Source: JALYYC01 sp039922495
Lineage (GTDB): Bacteria; Chloroflexota; Dormibacteria; CF-121
DNA length: 64,000 nt
Assembly: GCA_039922495.1 (NCBI GenBank)
Contig: JBDTEO010000024.1
Coordinates: forward strand, 1-64,000
Direction of reading: 5' to 3'
The position numbers were made by a program, and so were the translations under genes. The notes under the pieces were generated by a model, which did no database searches, had not been told where the DNA came from, and saw only the letters and a program-made list of their open reading frames with translations. Position 1 is the first letter of the stretch. Each line of letters starts with the position of its first letter. Shown piece after piece: positions 1 through 8,137 of this stretch.

Positions 1-1
1 C

Positions 2-94
2 AACGGCACTCCGTTCACCGATCGGGGCTTTGAGCACATCCCGGCTCTGATGCACCTCCAGCCCTGGCTCGCGGCCTTCACCAAGGTCGGGTAA
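2..94 (+). CDS. 3' end of an unidentified gene (partial)
   Basis: A frame open from the left edge runs to TAA at 92-94 and gives 30 residues starting NGTPFTDRGF and ending LAAFTKVG. The NGTPFT start recalls the second catalytic motif of DDE integrases, but the remainder has no integrase character and ends too soon, so I do not assign a function. It lies about 65 bases left of an IS element and may be truncated host or mobile sequence. Confidence 0.3.
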   Translation, partial: NGTPFTDRGFEHIPALMHLQPWLAAFTKVG

Positions 95-237
95 CTCGCG
101 CCATATCTATACGGGAACTTCATCTAGCCGGTGCCCCGAAGACGCTTCAATGCATCGAGACCCCCTCTCCCAGGTTGACAGCTACCTGAGTTGGTAGATG
201 ATGGCTGCGGTCTTCAAGAAAAAGGAGGCAGCAGCAG

Positions 238-531
238 ATGGGACGGCGCAGCAATTACACGGCGAAGCAGAAGGCGGAAGTCGTTTTGAGCGTGCTCAGC
301 AAACAGGTCACGATTGCCGAGGCCTGTCGGCGGCATGGCATCACCGAGACCACCTTTGCGCGCTGGCGCGAGCAGGCGGTGCAAGCGATGGAGAAAGGAC
401 TCGAGGAACGGACCGGGGCGACTGGGCGCGAGTCCGATTTGGAACGGGAGATCGCCATGCTGGAGCGCAAGCTCGGGCAGATGGCGGTGATTGCGGATCT
501 CCGGGGAAAAGCCTTGCGGCGGTTGACGTGA
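238..531 (+). CDS. IS3 transposase subunit OrfA
   Basis: This 97-residue protein has the usual OrfA layout: an N-terminal helix-turn-helix (about residues 5-50, with YTAKQKAEVV and RRHGITETTFARW) that binds the terminal repeats, then a Glu/Leu-rich segment (about 65-85) suited to coiled-coil pairing with OrfB. An AGGAGG-type site lies a few bases before the ATG. Its TGA at 529-531 overlaps a GTG that opens orfB (GTGA), so OrfB may be made by translational coupling rather than by the -1 frameshift common in IS3 elements. Confidence 0.85.
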   Translation: MGRRSNYTAKQKAEVVLSVLSKQVTIAEACRRHGITETTFARWREQAVQAMEKGLEERTGATGRESDLEREIAMLERKLGQMAVIADLRGKALRRLT

Positions 532-1434
532 GGCAGCGGGTGGAGCTCGGCAAGAAACTGGTGGCCGCCGCCGCGGCGCCAGTCACTCAGATCGCGCACG
601 CCCTGCTGGTCAGCCGGCAGTCCCTCTACAAGCCCCGTCGTGCTCGGCAGACCGTGCGTCGGCCGCGCCCACGACCGGTGATGCGCGAGTTGGACCTGGA
701 TGTCCACGTCGACCCATCAGTGTTAGCCGTCGAGGTGGTGCTGGCGCGCCGGCATGTGGCGTATGGCTACCGTCGACTCTGGGCGAAATTGCGCCGCGCG
801 GGCTACCCGGTCAATCGCAAGCGGGTGCAGCGGCTGCTGAAACTCTGGGGGCTACGGCCTGACCCGACCCCGTCCGCATCCGAAGGCGCAGGGCCGGCCG
901 TTCGATGTCAGCGCGCCGAACCAGCTATGGCAGACGGACATGACCGCCATCTGGTGTGGCGAGGACGGCGGGGGTTATCTGACGGCGGTGCTCGATTGCT
1001 TCGATCGCACCATCCTGGGCTGGAGCATGACGCCGCGCTGCCGGGCCCGCGATTTCAGTCCCGCCGTGGAGGCCGCCTGGTCGACCGCCTGGCCCTACGG
1101 CCCGGACACCCCGCCCACCGTCGTGCTCCGCCACGACAACGGCACCCAGTTCACCTCCGAGCACTACCGCGATGTCGCCCACCGACTCGGCATCAAGCTC
1201 TCACGCACCCGCTATCGGCACCCGGACGGCAATGCGCTCGTGGAACGGATCTTTCTCTCGCTGAAACAAGAGGAGGTGTGGCCCCAGGACTTCGACTCGT
1301 TCGCCCAGGCGCAGGCGGCGGTGACCCACTGGATCGTCGACTACAACACCGAACGCCCGCACCAGTCGCTCAAATATCGAACGCCGGCCGAGGTCCGGCA
1401 GGAAGCCCTTGGATCAACGCAATCCGCAGCCTGA
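528..1434 (+). pseudogene. IS3 transposase OrfB, frameshifted
   Basis: The DDE-type catalytic subunit begins at GTG 528 in the frame of VRQRVELGKKL and includes the HTH_21-like stretch YGYRRLWAKLRRAGYPVNRK. Near 860-890 the homology jumps to the +1 frame (RPHPKAQGRPFDVSAPNQ) and continues to TAA/TGA at 1434. All catalytic residues survive: Asp at 937-939, Asp at 1135-1137 and Glu at 1243-1245, with the 35-residue spacing of the family. The shift has no slippery sequence at a sensible position, so I read it as a disabling indel or a sequencing error. Confidence 0.75.
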
Positions 1435-1572
1435 AGTGTCAACCGCGGGAGGGGTCATGACGTCACCAACGTGGCCACTAGCGATGGGAGGTGATAGATG
1501 AGTTGATTGTTGGTCAGTTGGTCTGAGCGACGACTCGTATTCAGAAATTGATCACTTGACCCTTCATCAGTT

Positions 1573-1604
1573 GGTCCCGGGTTCGAATCCTGGTGCGGGC
1601 ACCA
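1573..1604 (+). other. 3' fragment of a tRNA gene, candidate attachment-site remnant
   Basis: The segment has a T arm (stems CCGGG and CCTGG around TTCGAAT) followed by acceptor strand TGCGGGC, discriminator A and encoded CCA. A 5' acceptor partner GCCCGCA and D/anticodon arms are absent in the preceding 100 bases, so this is not a full tRNA. Duplicated tRNA 3' ends are the usual att scars left by tyrosine-recombinase elements. The amino acid cannot be told from this half. No integrase gene is in the window. Confidence 0.7.
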
Positions 1605-1661
1605 AGTTCTCAATACGGAAACCCACTCGCCGATCAGCTCCTGAGCCAGCGACGCGCCCGG

Positions 1662-1683
1662 TTGACAACAATTTTGACAACAA
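1662..1683. repeat. Tandem TTGACAACAA direct repeats (12-bp period)
   Basis: TTGACAACAA occurs at 1662-1671 and again at 1674-1683, separated by two bases, about 60 bp from the tRNA fragment. Short spaced repeats beside an attachment site could be arm-type integrase or excisionase sites, but this is inference from position only. Confidence 0.5.
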
Positions 1684-1824
1684 GGCGGGGCTGACTATGC
1701 GCCCCTTCGGTCAAGAGAGTGACCAGAATCCGTGCCTTCCAAGCGGCTGCAGCCTCCCAGGAAGACGACGAGATTTTGCGAGACGCCTGTCGTGCTTGGA
1801 CACATGACTCTTTTATCGACACGG

Positions 1825-2057
1825 TCACGCAGTCGTACGTCGGAACGTCAGTAGGTCGATCGCTTCAAAGAGTTCACCCCGAAGCGCTTTTGTAGCGCCG
1901 TAATGCATCCGAACCCAAAAGCCCATAGCAACACGATGCGATCCTCGATTTTGCCTTCCAACTCGTCGAGGTATACGAACTTCAAATCTACGTGCAGGAG
2001 TGGCGGTCCATACAAGCAAATGAGCAGGTTCGGCTCTCCGACGTGTTCACCAGGCTA
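1825..2057 (-). pseudogene. Decayed nucleotidyltransferase (aminoglycoside adenylyltransferase-like) fragment
   Basis: On the minus strand one frame reads GEHVGEPNLLICLYGPPLL, then HVDLKFVYLDELEGKIEDR and IVLLW. The next frame continues GFWVRMHYGATKALRGELF and EAIDLLTFRR before TGA at 1825. Together these match the middle and C-terminal blocks of nucleotidyltransferase-domain proteins as I remember them (a CLYGPPLLHVDLKFV block, then an FW-x2-HY-x-ATK-x2-RGELFEA helix). A TAG precedes the first block and a frameshift near 1920 separates the blocks, so the gene is dead. The N-terminal GSxxxGxxxxxSDxD motif is gone. Confidence 0.6.
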
Positions 2058-2149
2058 GCCACGCACCCAGCCCTGTGGCTGGCCTCACGCGGGCGCGCAG
2101 CAACGGTTAATTCGGCTTACGGAAATGCCACATCGCCTTGGCGTCATGC

Positions 2150-2962
2150 TCAGAGCCGCACGGTGACGGTGGTCTGCTGTCCAGGGTTGATGGTGACAGC
2201 TTGCGAAGAAGTAGTGTAGGTCGGCGCACTCACGGTCATCGTGTACGTGCCTGGTGGGAGCGCCGCTATCGCAAAGCTGCCGTTGAGGCCGGTAGTGGCG
2301 GTGTATCCGCCAGGCGCGAGTGAAACCGTCGCAAACGGAACTGGGAGTCCCGTGAGCTTAGATAGGACCGTCCCGCTTAATTGACCGGCAGGGATTGGTG
2401 TTGGTGTCGGGGTCGCCGTTGGCGTCGGGGTCGGGGTCGCCGTTGGCGTCGGGGTCGCGCTTGGCGTCGGGGTTGGGGTCGCGCCTGGCGTCGGAGTTGG
2501 TGTCGCGCCTGGCGTTGGGGTTGGGGTCGCGCCTGGCGTCGGGGCGGAGCTAGCGGTTGTTGTGGGGGTCGGGGTTGACGTTGGTGTCGGGGTTGCCGTC
2601 GGCGTAAGGCTCGGCGTGGATACTGGCGTGACGATTGGACTTGCCCCGGGCGCCGGGCGCGAAGCTGGTTTGGCTACCGGCGTGATGACCGGGGATGGGA
2701 ACTGCGAGAACCACGTCCAGTTGCCACGAGCCGGCGCGCCCAGGGCGTCACGGTAGGCATCCTGGTCGATCTGGTCGGTGAGCGGAGCCAGCGCTAGGGC
2801 GGCCAGCGCGTCAGGGTGGTAGTCCGCAAGTATCAGACCGTCCACACTCGTGGCCAGCACATGGATCCCGGGGATCGCTGCCCCTGCCAGGCCCGCAAAC
2901 AAAAGGAGCAATACGACAAGCGCAGCCATTGCCGCTTGCCAGAGGCGCGCGCGGATATTCAT
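2150..2962 (-). CDS. Secreted Pro/Thr-rich protein with carboxypeptidase-regulatory-like domain
   Basis: This 270-residue protein has an N-terminal hydrophobic segment (about residues 8-30), a short globular part to about 85, a long low-complexity Pro/Thr/Ala linker (about 88-190, many TPTPTPGA units) and a C-terminal beta-sandwich (about 195-270: GTVLSKLTGLPVPFATVSL, then GSFAIAALPPGTYTMTVSA) typical of CarboxypepD_reg/Big-type folds. It is likely exported and anchored or wall-spanning, with the linker holding the domain away from the membrane. Its ATG overlaps the stop of the upstream HD-GYP gene by 4 nt, so the two are co-translated. Ligand unknown. Confidence 0.75.
   Translation of the reverse strand: MNIRARLWQAAMAALVVLLLLFAGLAGAAIPGIHVLATSVDGLILADYHPDALAALALAPLTDQIDQDAYRDALGAPARGNWTWFSQFPSPVITPVAKPASRPAPGASPIVTPVSTPSLTPTATPTPTSTPTPTTTASSAPTPGATPTPTPGATPTPTPGATPTPTPSATPTPTATPTPTPTATPTPTPIPAGQLSGTVLSKLTGLPVPFATVSLAPGGYTATTGLNGSFAIAALPPGTYTMTVSAPTYTTSSQAVTINPGQQTTVTVRL
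2395..2640 (-). repeat. Low-complexity coding repeats (TPTPGA-type)
   Basis: Imperfect 12-, 24- and 36-base units (on the plus strand variants of GGCGTCGGGGTTGGGGTCGC) encode the Pro/Thr linker of the secreted protein at 2150-2962. Such tracts change length easily by slippage, so copy number probably varies between strains. Confidence 0.75.
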
Positions 2963-4659
2963 GCCGCCCTCTCCAGTGAGGTAACGTCTTGCTGCCCGAG
3001 CGCCGATTTCTCCGTTAGCAGTATCGATATCTGCGACGCCCGCGCTATGAAGGCGTCCACCACCGCCGGATCGAACTGGGTGCCGCCGAATCTCCGGATT
3101 TCGGCAAGCGCGCGCTCGTACGGCAGGCCCGATCGGTAGGGGCGGTCGGAGGTCATGGCGTCGAACGTGTCCGCTACGGTGAGGATCCGAACGTACGGCG
3201 TGATGGCGTCATCCTTAAGGCCCGCCGGGTAACCTTTCCCATCCCAGCGCTCATGGTGGTGCAAAACACCCGAAAGGCTTGGCTTGAGGAAGTTAAGACC
3301 CAGGAGCATCTTGTAACCGATCAACGGGTGCTCCCGCATGGCGTTCCACTCTTCATCCGTGAGCGGGCCCTTTTTGCGCAGGATGCTGTCTTCCACGCCG
3401 ATCTTGCCGATGTCATGTAGGAGCGCCGCACGGCGAAGAGCCGTGCGCTCTTCCGCGGGCAGTCCGATCTCGTCGGCAATCTCCAGGCTAATGGCCGCGA
3501 CCCGCGTTGAGTGGCCGAACGTATATGGGTCGCGCGCGTCAATAGCCCGAGCAAGCGACTCGATGCTGGCGAAGTAGGTCTCCTCCACCTCTCTCGCTTT
3601 CTGCTCGAGGGTATCGGTCATCACGTTGAATGCGCTGGCGAGGACACCAATTTCATCGTTGGAAGCGACCGTCGCCCGATGGCGCCAATTGCCCGCTGCG
3701 ATCGCAGCGGTCGACGCGACCAGCTGTTCGACGGGACGAGTGATGCGCTTCGCGACGATAGTGCCGAAGAGGAGAGTCGTAAGCGACCCAACCGCAAATA
3801 GGACAAGCATCAGCAGACGGATCTGGGTTACCGACGCCACCAAGCTCTCCCCCTCAAGCGCCGCGGCTATGTACCCGATGGAGCTGGTCCGCAGGTTCCA
3901 GGTCGCGACAAGGAACTCGTACCGATGACCATCAAGCGTTTGGCTGACGCGGACCGGCCGATTCGGAAGCTGCCCAAGAATGGTTTGGGATAACGGGGGA
4001 ACGCCCTTGAGTGATGAGAGCAAGACCCGCCCAGACTGGTCATAGAAAATCAAATCACTAGCCCGCGAGTCTCGGATGCTGCCGGCGATCTCAGTCAGTG
4101 GTTCGCCTAGTACTACCGCTCCCACCACGGTGTGCTGATCCGAATGGACTGGACCGACCCAGTAGAGCATGATGCCGGAAGGCTCCGATCTGGGAAAGAC
4201 GTACTTGTCGCCCCGGGCGTCCGTATGCCCGGCCAGGACGGCAATGACTGTGGGTTCATTGCTGAGTGGGCCCGCCGCCTGCGGCCCGCCGGCCGGGGTA
4301 AGCACGAGCTCCTCGTTGCCTTTCGCGTCAAGGACGCGAATGACTAGTTGAGATGGGACCGCGTTGGCCTGAATCGGCCGGAGCAGGCGCGCCAGGGTAC
4401 TGGTGTCCGCACCCGCGACAGCTGCCGCAACGCCTTGTGTGTCGATGGCGGCCCGCAACTGTGCTAAACGTTCCGCTTCGAGGACCGCTAGGTGGTCGTT
4501 GCTAAGGAGGCTAGCTCGCAGCAGAGTTCCTTCGAAGGCTGCGACGGTCGCCGTCGTCGCGCGAGCGGTAATGAGAATGGTGCCCACCATTCCCACGAAC
4601 ACCAGCAGCACGAAGAAGGGCAGCACGATCTTCTGCCGAATGGTCCACTGTCTGCGCAT
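2959..4659 (-). CDS. Membrane sensor with HAMP and HD-GYP domain (probable c-di-GMP phosphodiesterase)
   Basis: This 566-residue protein has TM1 at about residues 10-30, an extracytoplasmic sensor region (31-280, Cache-like size), TM2 at about 282-305, a HAMP linker (KRITRPVEQLVASTAAIAAG) and an HD-GYP domain (about 365-545). The metal and active-site motifs are intact: HSTRVAAISLEIA, LLHDIGKIG, HHHERWDGKGYPAGL and TVADTFDAMTSDRPYR. The GYP variant implies hydrolysis of cyclic di-GMP, probably to GMP. It is first in a two-gene operon with the exported Pro/Thr-rich protein, suggesting an envelope or surface signal. Confidence 0.9.
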   Translation of the reverse strand: MRRQWTIRQKIVLPFFVLLVFVGMVGTILITARATTATVAAFEGTLLRASLLSNDHLAVLEAERLAQLRAAIDTQGVAAAVAGADTSTLARLLRPIQANAVPSQLVIRVLDAKGNEELVLTPAGGPQAAGPLSNEPTVIAVLAGHTDARGDKYVFPRSEPSGIMLYWVGPVHSDQHTVVGAVVLGEPLTEIAGSIRDSRASDLIFYDQSGRVLLSSLKGVPPLSQTILGQLPNRPVRVSQTLDGHRYEFLVATWNLRTSSIGYIAAALEGESLVASVTQIRLLMLVLFAVGSLTTLLFGTIVAKRITRPVEQLVASTAAIAAGNWRHRATVASNDEIGVLASAFNVMTDTLEQKAREVEETYFASIESLARAIDARDPYTFGHSTRVAAISLEIADEIGLPAEERTALRRAALLHDIGKIGVEDSILRKKGPLTDEEWNAMREHPLIGYKMLLGLNFLKPSLSGVLHHHERWDGKGYPAGLKDDAITPYVRILTVADTFDAMTSDRPYRSGLPYERALAEIRRFGGTQFDPAVVDAFIARASQISILLTEKSALGQQDVTSLERAA

Positions 4660-4996
4660 GCCTAAATGATCGTTTCAGCCGCCAGTTACAGCGGCCGTTG
4701 CATGGCCCCTGCGCTTAACCCGTTCGTTACCGGTTCGCGATCATCCAGGGCACGAACTGCGACAATCCTGCTCGACCTATGACCTAATTTCCACCGGCTG
4801 GGCCGACCGTCACCCTCCTCGAGCGTGACGTGGACCTTCCCGGGATGCGTCTTCTCCAGCAGCCAACCGCCAGGTCGGGAAGCATTCCCTCACCACCACC
4901 GGTGATAATTAAGCATTGACATTGCCATTAAATCTGCTATTCTGAGTGTAGCGTTTGAGCCTACGCGATGGATTCCCGGGCTCACAAGGAGAACTG
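4660..4996. other. Intergenic region between divergent genes
   Basis: These 337 bases separate the HD-GYP sensor (minus) from the YggT gene (plus). Apart from the plus-strand promoter at 4916-4943 I see no coding frame, RNA or strong hairpin. Confidence 0.6.
4916..4943 (+). promoter_or_regulatory. Sigma-70-type promoter for the YggT gene
   Basis: A perfect -35 hexamer TTGACA (4916-4921) and a -10 hexamer TATTCT (4938-4943) are separated by 16 bp. Transcription would start near 4950, leaving a leader of about 47 nt with an AAGGAG ribosome site before ATG 4997. Confidence 0.75.
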
Positions 4997-5437
4997 ATGG
5001 CAGAAACTTACGATCGCGAAGTCGTTCGACAGGAGACGGCCACGGGCCAGCCGGTTACGCCGGTCACCCCCGTCGCACCAGCCGGCACCACGAGCAGCTC
5101 GAGGACCTCGGTCTACCGCAGTGGCGCCACCAATGATCGGACCATCCAGGTCGTCTGGTGGATCGTCGGCCTCATCGATACCTTGATTGCGATTCGCTTC
5201 CTCCTCAAGATGTTCGGCGCCAACACCGCGTCGGCGTTCGTGAGCTTCATGTACGCGCTGACCGACCCGCTGGTCGCGCCCTTCCACGGCATCTTCAACA
5301 CGGCGGCCGCCGGGCGCTCGGTCTTCGAGCCGGAGTCGGTTGTGGCGATCATCATCTACTCGCTGATCGGGTGGGGCATCGTCTCGCTCATCCGCCTGAT
5401 GGCGCGCAACCGGACGACCACGACCGTCGTCGACTGA
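4997..5437 (+). CDS. YggT-family membrane protein
   Basis: This 146-residue protein has a hydrophilic Thr/Val/Pro-rich N-terminus (1-50) and two transmembrane segments in a YggT domain (about 52-135: IVGLIDTLIAIRFLLKMFGA, then a loop with LTDPLVAPFHGIF, then VVAIIIYSLIGWGIVSLIR). I chose ATG 4997 because AAGGAG lies 6-7 bases upstream; a longer GTG/TTG reading from 4955 lacks a site. Family members occur near division or pilus genes and are linked to osmotic tolerance, but the molecular role is unsettled. It is a single-gene unit with its own promoter and terminator. Confidence 0.85.
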   Translation: MAETYDREVVRQETATGQPVTPVTPVAPAGTTSSSRTSVYRSGATNDRTIQVVWWIVGLIDTLIAIRFLLKMFGANTASAFVSFMYALTDPLVAPFHGIFNTAAAGRSVFEPESVVAIIIYSLIGWGIVSLIRLMARNRTTTTVVD

Positions 5438-5456
5438 CCAGAACCAACCGTTCAAG

Positions 5457-5486
5457 AAGGGCCGCCCTACGGGCGGCTCTTTTTAT
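5457..5486 (+). terminator. Intrinsic terminator after the YggT gene
   Basis: A 7-bp GC stem (GCCGCCC 5461-5467, loop TAC, GGGCGGC 5471-5477), extended by AAGG/TCTT pairing, is followed by TCTTTTTA. It sits between convergent genes and ends in the stop codon of the DUF1697 gene. The T tract favours the plus strand. Confidence 0.9.
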
Positions 5487-6037
5487 TTCTCGGCTTTCGC
5501 GTTGGACGTCATCTGCAGGAGGCTGGTGACGGTGTGCCAATTCCGCGCCGTCCCGGCAACCTTGAGCCGCCCTTCGAAGACGTTGTTCGTCAGCTTGCTC
5601 CGGCCGTACCCCTTTGGATAGTGGGCATAGATCTCCCGCCTGATGACGCGAAACTCGTCAGGCTTAAAGGCCGTCGGATCGATTTTCTTGACCAGCGCCG
5701 CGTCAGGGGCGGACGCAAGAAAGATCACGTAGAGCGTTGCGGCGTCCTTGCCCGCCTTGAGGAACGGATTGGCGGCGGCGACACGCGTGAGCTCAGCGCT
5801 CGTGCGAACCACAACCGTGACCGACAGGCCGAGGTCCCGCTTGATGCGGGCCTCGAGCGCCCGTGCCACTCGCGTCGAGTCGGCGGCGCGGCTCTTGAAG
5901 ACGACGTTGCCGCTCTGGATGTAGGTGGCGACCTCCGAATGCCCCAGGTCGGTCACGAGTGTCCGCAGCGCGGCCATCGAGACCTTCTGGTGGCCGCCGA
6001 CGTTGATCCCGCGCAGCATCGCCACGTAGGTCGTCAT
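5483..6037 (-). CDS. DUF1697-family protein
   Basis: This 184-residue protein opens with the family signature MTTYVAMLRGINVGGHQKVS and contains YIQSGNVVF and YGRSKLTNNVFE, characteristic of DUF1697. The family is soluble and cytoplasmic with no established function. The start is ATG 6037 with GGCGAG just upstream; the open frame extends much further upstream but overlaps plus-strand coding sequence and has no homology there. It is convergent with the YggT gene and divergent from the aminotransferase pseudogene. Confidence 0.88.
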   Translation of the reverse strand: MTTYVAMLRGINVGGHQKVSMAALRTLVTDLGHSEVATYIQSGNVVFKSRAADSTRVARALEARIKRDLGLSVTVVVRTSAELTRVAAANPFLKAGKDAATLYVIFLASAPDAALVKKIDPTAFKPDEFRVIRREIYAHYPKGYGRSKLTNNVFEGRLKVAGTARNWHTVTSLLQMTSNAKAEK

Positions 6038-6074
6038 CTCGCCTGCGATACTAATCCGACCTGGAGGGAATGCG

Positions 6075-7437
6075 ATGAGAACGGTGCTGGCACCCGGGCA
6101 AGCTCGGATCGAAGACCTCTTGGCCCGGGAAGAGGCTCGCTTCCTGCGCGACCATCCGCGATCGGTCGCCCTCAGTGGCCGGGCGCAGGAATCGCTGCTC
6201 GCCGGAGTCCCGATGAACTGGATGGTCCGCTGGGCCAGCAAGATCCCACCCTTTGTGAGTCCTCGAAAGGTGCCCGGGTCACCGATGTCGACGGCGTCAC
6301 GTACCTCGATTTCTGCCTTGGGGACACCGGGGCGATGGCGGGACATGCCCCCGCCGCCACGGTTGAGGCCGTCATCCGGCAAACCCGGCGCGGTGTGACC
6401 TTCATGCTGCCGACCGAGGACGCCGTCTGGGCTGGGCAGGAGATGGCCCGTCGTTTCGGCCTCCCCCAGTGGCAGTTCACGCTGACGGCGACCGACGCCA
6501 ACCGCTTCGCGATTCGCATCGCCCGTGGGCTGACCGGCAGGCCAAAGATCCTGGTCTTCAACTACTGCTACCACGGCACGGTCGATGAGACCCTGGGTGT
6601 CCTGGATGACCTTGGCGCGGTGACCTTCCGGCCGGGCAACATGGGCGCGCCGGTGCCCCCGTCGGTGACGACGCGTGTGGTCGAGTTCAACGACCTCGAG
6701 GGCCTCGAGCGTGAGCTGGCGGCGGGCGACGTCGCCTGTGTGCTGGCCGAACCGGCGATGACGAACATCGGCATCATCCTCCCCGCACCGGGTTTTCACG
6801 ACCAGCTCCGTGAGCTGACCCGACGGGCCGGAACGCTGCTGATCATCGACGAGACCCATACGATCTGCGCCGGCCCGGGCGGCATGACGGCGGCGGCGAG
6901 GCTGTCGCCCGACATGGTCACCATCGGCAAGACCATCGCCGGCGGGATCCCGGCGGCCGCCCTGGGCATGACTCGCGACGTCGCCGACGGTGTGCTGCCG
7001 GAGATGCAAAGTGACGACACCGATGTGAGCGGGGTTGGCGGGACGCTGGCCGCCAACGCGCTGTCCATGGCGGCCATCCGGGCGACCCTGGAGCACGTGC
7101 TGACCGAGGACGCCTTTCACGACATGATCCGGCTGGCGGAACGGTTCACCGACGGACTGAACGACGTCATTCAGCGGTACGGCATGCCCTGGAGCGTGAC
7201 GCGGCTCGGATGCCGCGCCGAATATGTCTTCCTGCCGCAACCGCCGACGTCGGGTGGGGCCGCGGCGGCGGCGATCGATCACACGTTGGAGCGGTTGATG
7301 CATCTCCACGCGCTCAACCGAGGCATCCTCTTGACGCCCTTCCACAACATGGCGCTGATGTCCCCGACACGCAAATGGCCGATGTCGACCGCCATACCGC
7401 GGTCTTCGAGGAGGCGGTGGCTGAGCTGGTCCGATGA
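6075..7437 (+). pseudogene. Class III aminotransferase (glutamate-1-semialdehyde aminomutase-like), two frameshifts
   Basis: Translation starts at ATG 6075 behind GGAGGG and reads MNWMVRWASKIPPFV. Near 6250-6270 homology moves to another frame (KGARVTDVDGVTYLDFCLGD, GHAP) and near 7360 to a third (SPDTQMADVDRHTAVFEEAV, stop at 7437). Class III PLP-enzyme motifs are present: the Asp motif IIDETHTICAGPGG and the Schiff-base lysine in TIGKTIAGGIPAAALGM. The reading frame as given cannot produce a full enzyme, so either the gene is recently inactivated or the assembly has indels. It overlaps the next SDR pseudogene by 4 nt, a former operon. Confidence 0.8.
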
Positions 7438-8137
7438 AGGATCAGGTTGCGCTGGTGACCGGCGCGGGGAGCGCCGAGGGCATCGGCTTTGCGGTCGCCC
7501 GGCGGATGCACGCCGCGGGCGCGAAAGTCGTGATCACCTCCACCACCGACCGCATCCACTCGCGGGCGCGGGAGCTCGATCCCGACGGACGTGACGTCCT
7601 GGCGCTCGTCGCCGACCTGTCCGACGAGGCAGCGGCGCAGCACCTGGTCGACAGCGTCCTCGCCCGCCTCGGTCGCATCGATGTGCTGGTGAACAACGCC
7701 GGGATGGCGCAGAGCGGCGTCGATATGCCAAGCCCTGAGCTGCAGCAGTTCTCCTACGCGGACTGGCGCCGTCAGATCCAGGTGACCCTCGATACCGCCT
7801 TCCTGATGACCCGCGCCGTCCTACCCGGGATGGTCGAGCGCACGTACGGTCGCGTCGTGAACGTGTCATCGGTCACTGGTCCGCTCGTGAGTGCCAGGGG
7901 CATGGCGGCGTACGGCGCGGCGAAAGCGGCCATGGACGGCATGATGCGCGCGGCGGCCATCGAGACGGCGGCCCATGGCGTGACCCTGAACGCCGTCGCG
8001 CCGGGCTGGATCGCGACTGGATCGATGCTCGAGGCTGAACGGTCGTCTTCCTGGCCTCGCCGGATGCCTCGTACATCACCGGCCAGTCGCTCGTCGTGGA
8101 TGGCGGCAACATCATCCAGGAGCCGAAGGGGCCCTAA
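7434..8137 (+). pseudogene. Short-chain dehydrogenase/reductase with internal deletion
   Basis: The N-terminal 200 codons look intact: a Gly-rich NAD(P) motif (VTGAGSAEGIGFAVARRM), NNAG (LVNNAGMAQSG), Ser in NVSSVTG and the catalytic YxxxK (YGAAKAAMDG). After GWIATGSMLEAE (about 8038) the sequence jumps, out of frame, to the normal SDR end VVFLASPDASYITGQSLVVD, GGN and TAA at 8137. About 15-20 residues before the final strand are missing. It overlaps the aminotransferase pseudogene at its start and the convergent DinB-like gene at its end. Confidence 0.8.

Larger units (their letters stand above)
159..1456 (+). mobile_element. IS3-family insertion sequence, probably inactive
   Basis: The element holds an orfA/orfB pair bounded by imperfect inverted repeats. 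The left end (159-181, GACCCCCTCTCCCAGGTTGAC) resembles the reverse complement of 1436-1456 (GACCCCTCCCGCGGTTGACAC). orfB carries a D,D(35)E catalytic triad typical of IS3 but is frameshifted near 860-890, so this copy is probably non-autonomous. The exact tips and target duplication could not be fixed. It lies just left of a tRNA remnant, in keeping with a mobile-element landing zone. Confidence 0.8.
1457..1824. other. Gene-free stretch with tRNA fragment and TTGACAACAA repeats
   Basis: No convincing coding frame is present on either strand. The stretch contains the tRNA 3' fragment at 1573-1604 and the paired TTGACAACAA repeats at 1662-1683; I see nothing else I can name. It is more AT-rich than most of the window, in keeping with degraded mobile DNA. 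Confidence 0.6.

Noticed and set aside
1573..1604. Complete tRNA gene
   Set aside because: The 5' acceptor strand and the D and anticodon arms are not found in the preceding 100 bases.
6038..7345. Minus-strand open frame of more than 400 codons upstream of the DUF1697 gene
   Set aside because: It is antisense to the aminotransferase sequence, has Arg/Gly/His-biased composition and no family motif. Only the 184 codons from 6037 are the real gene.
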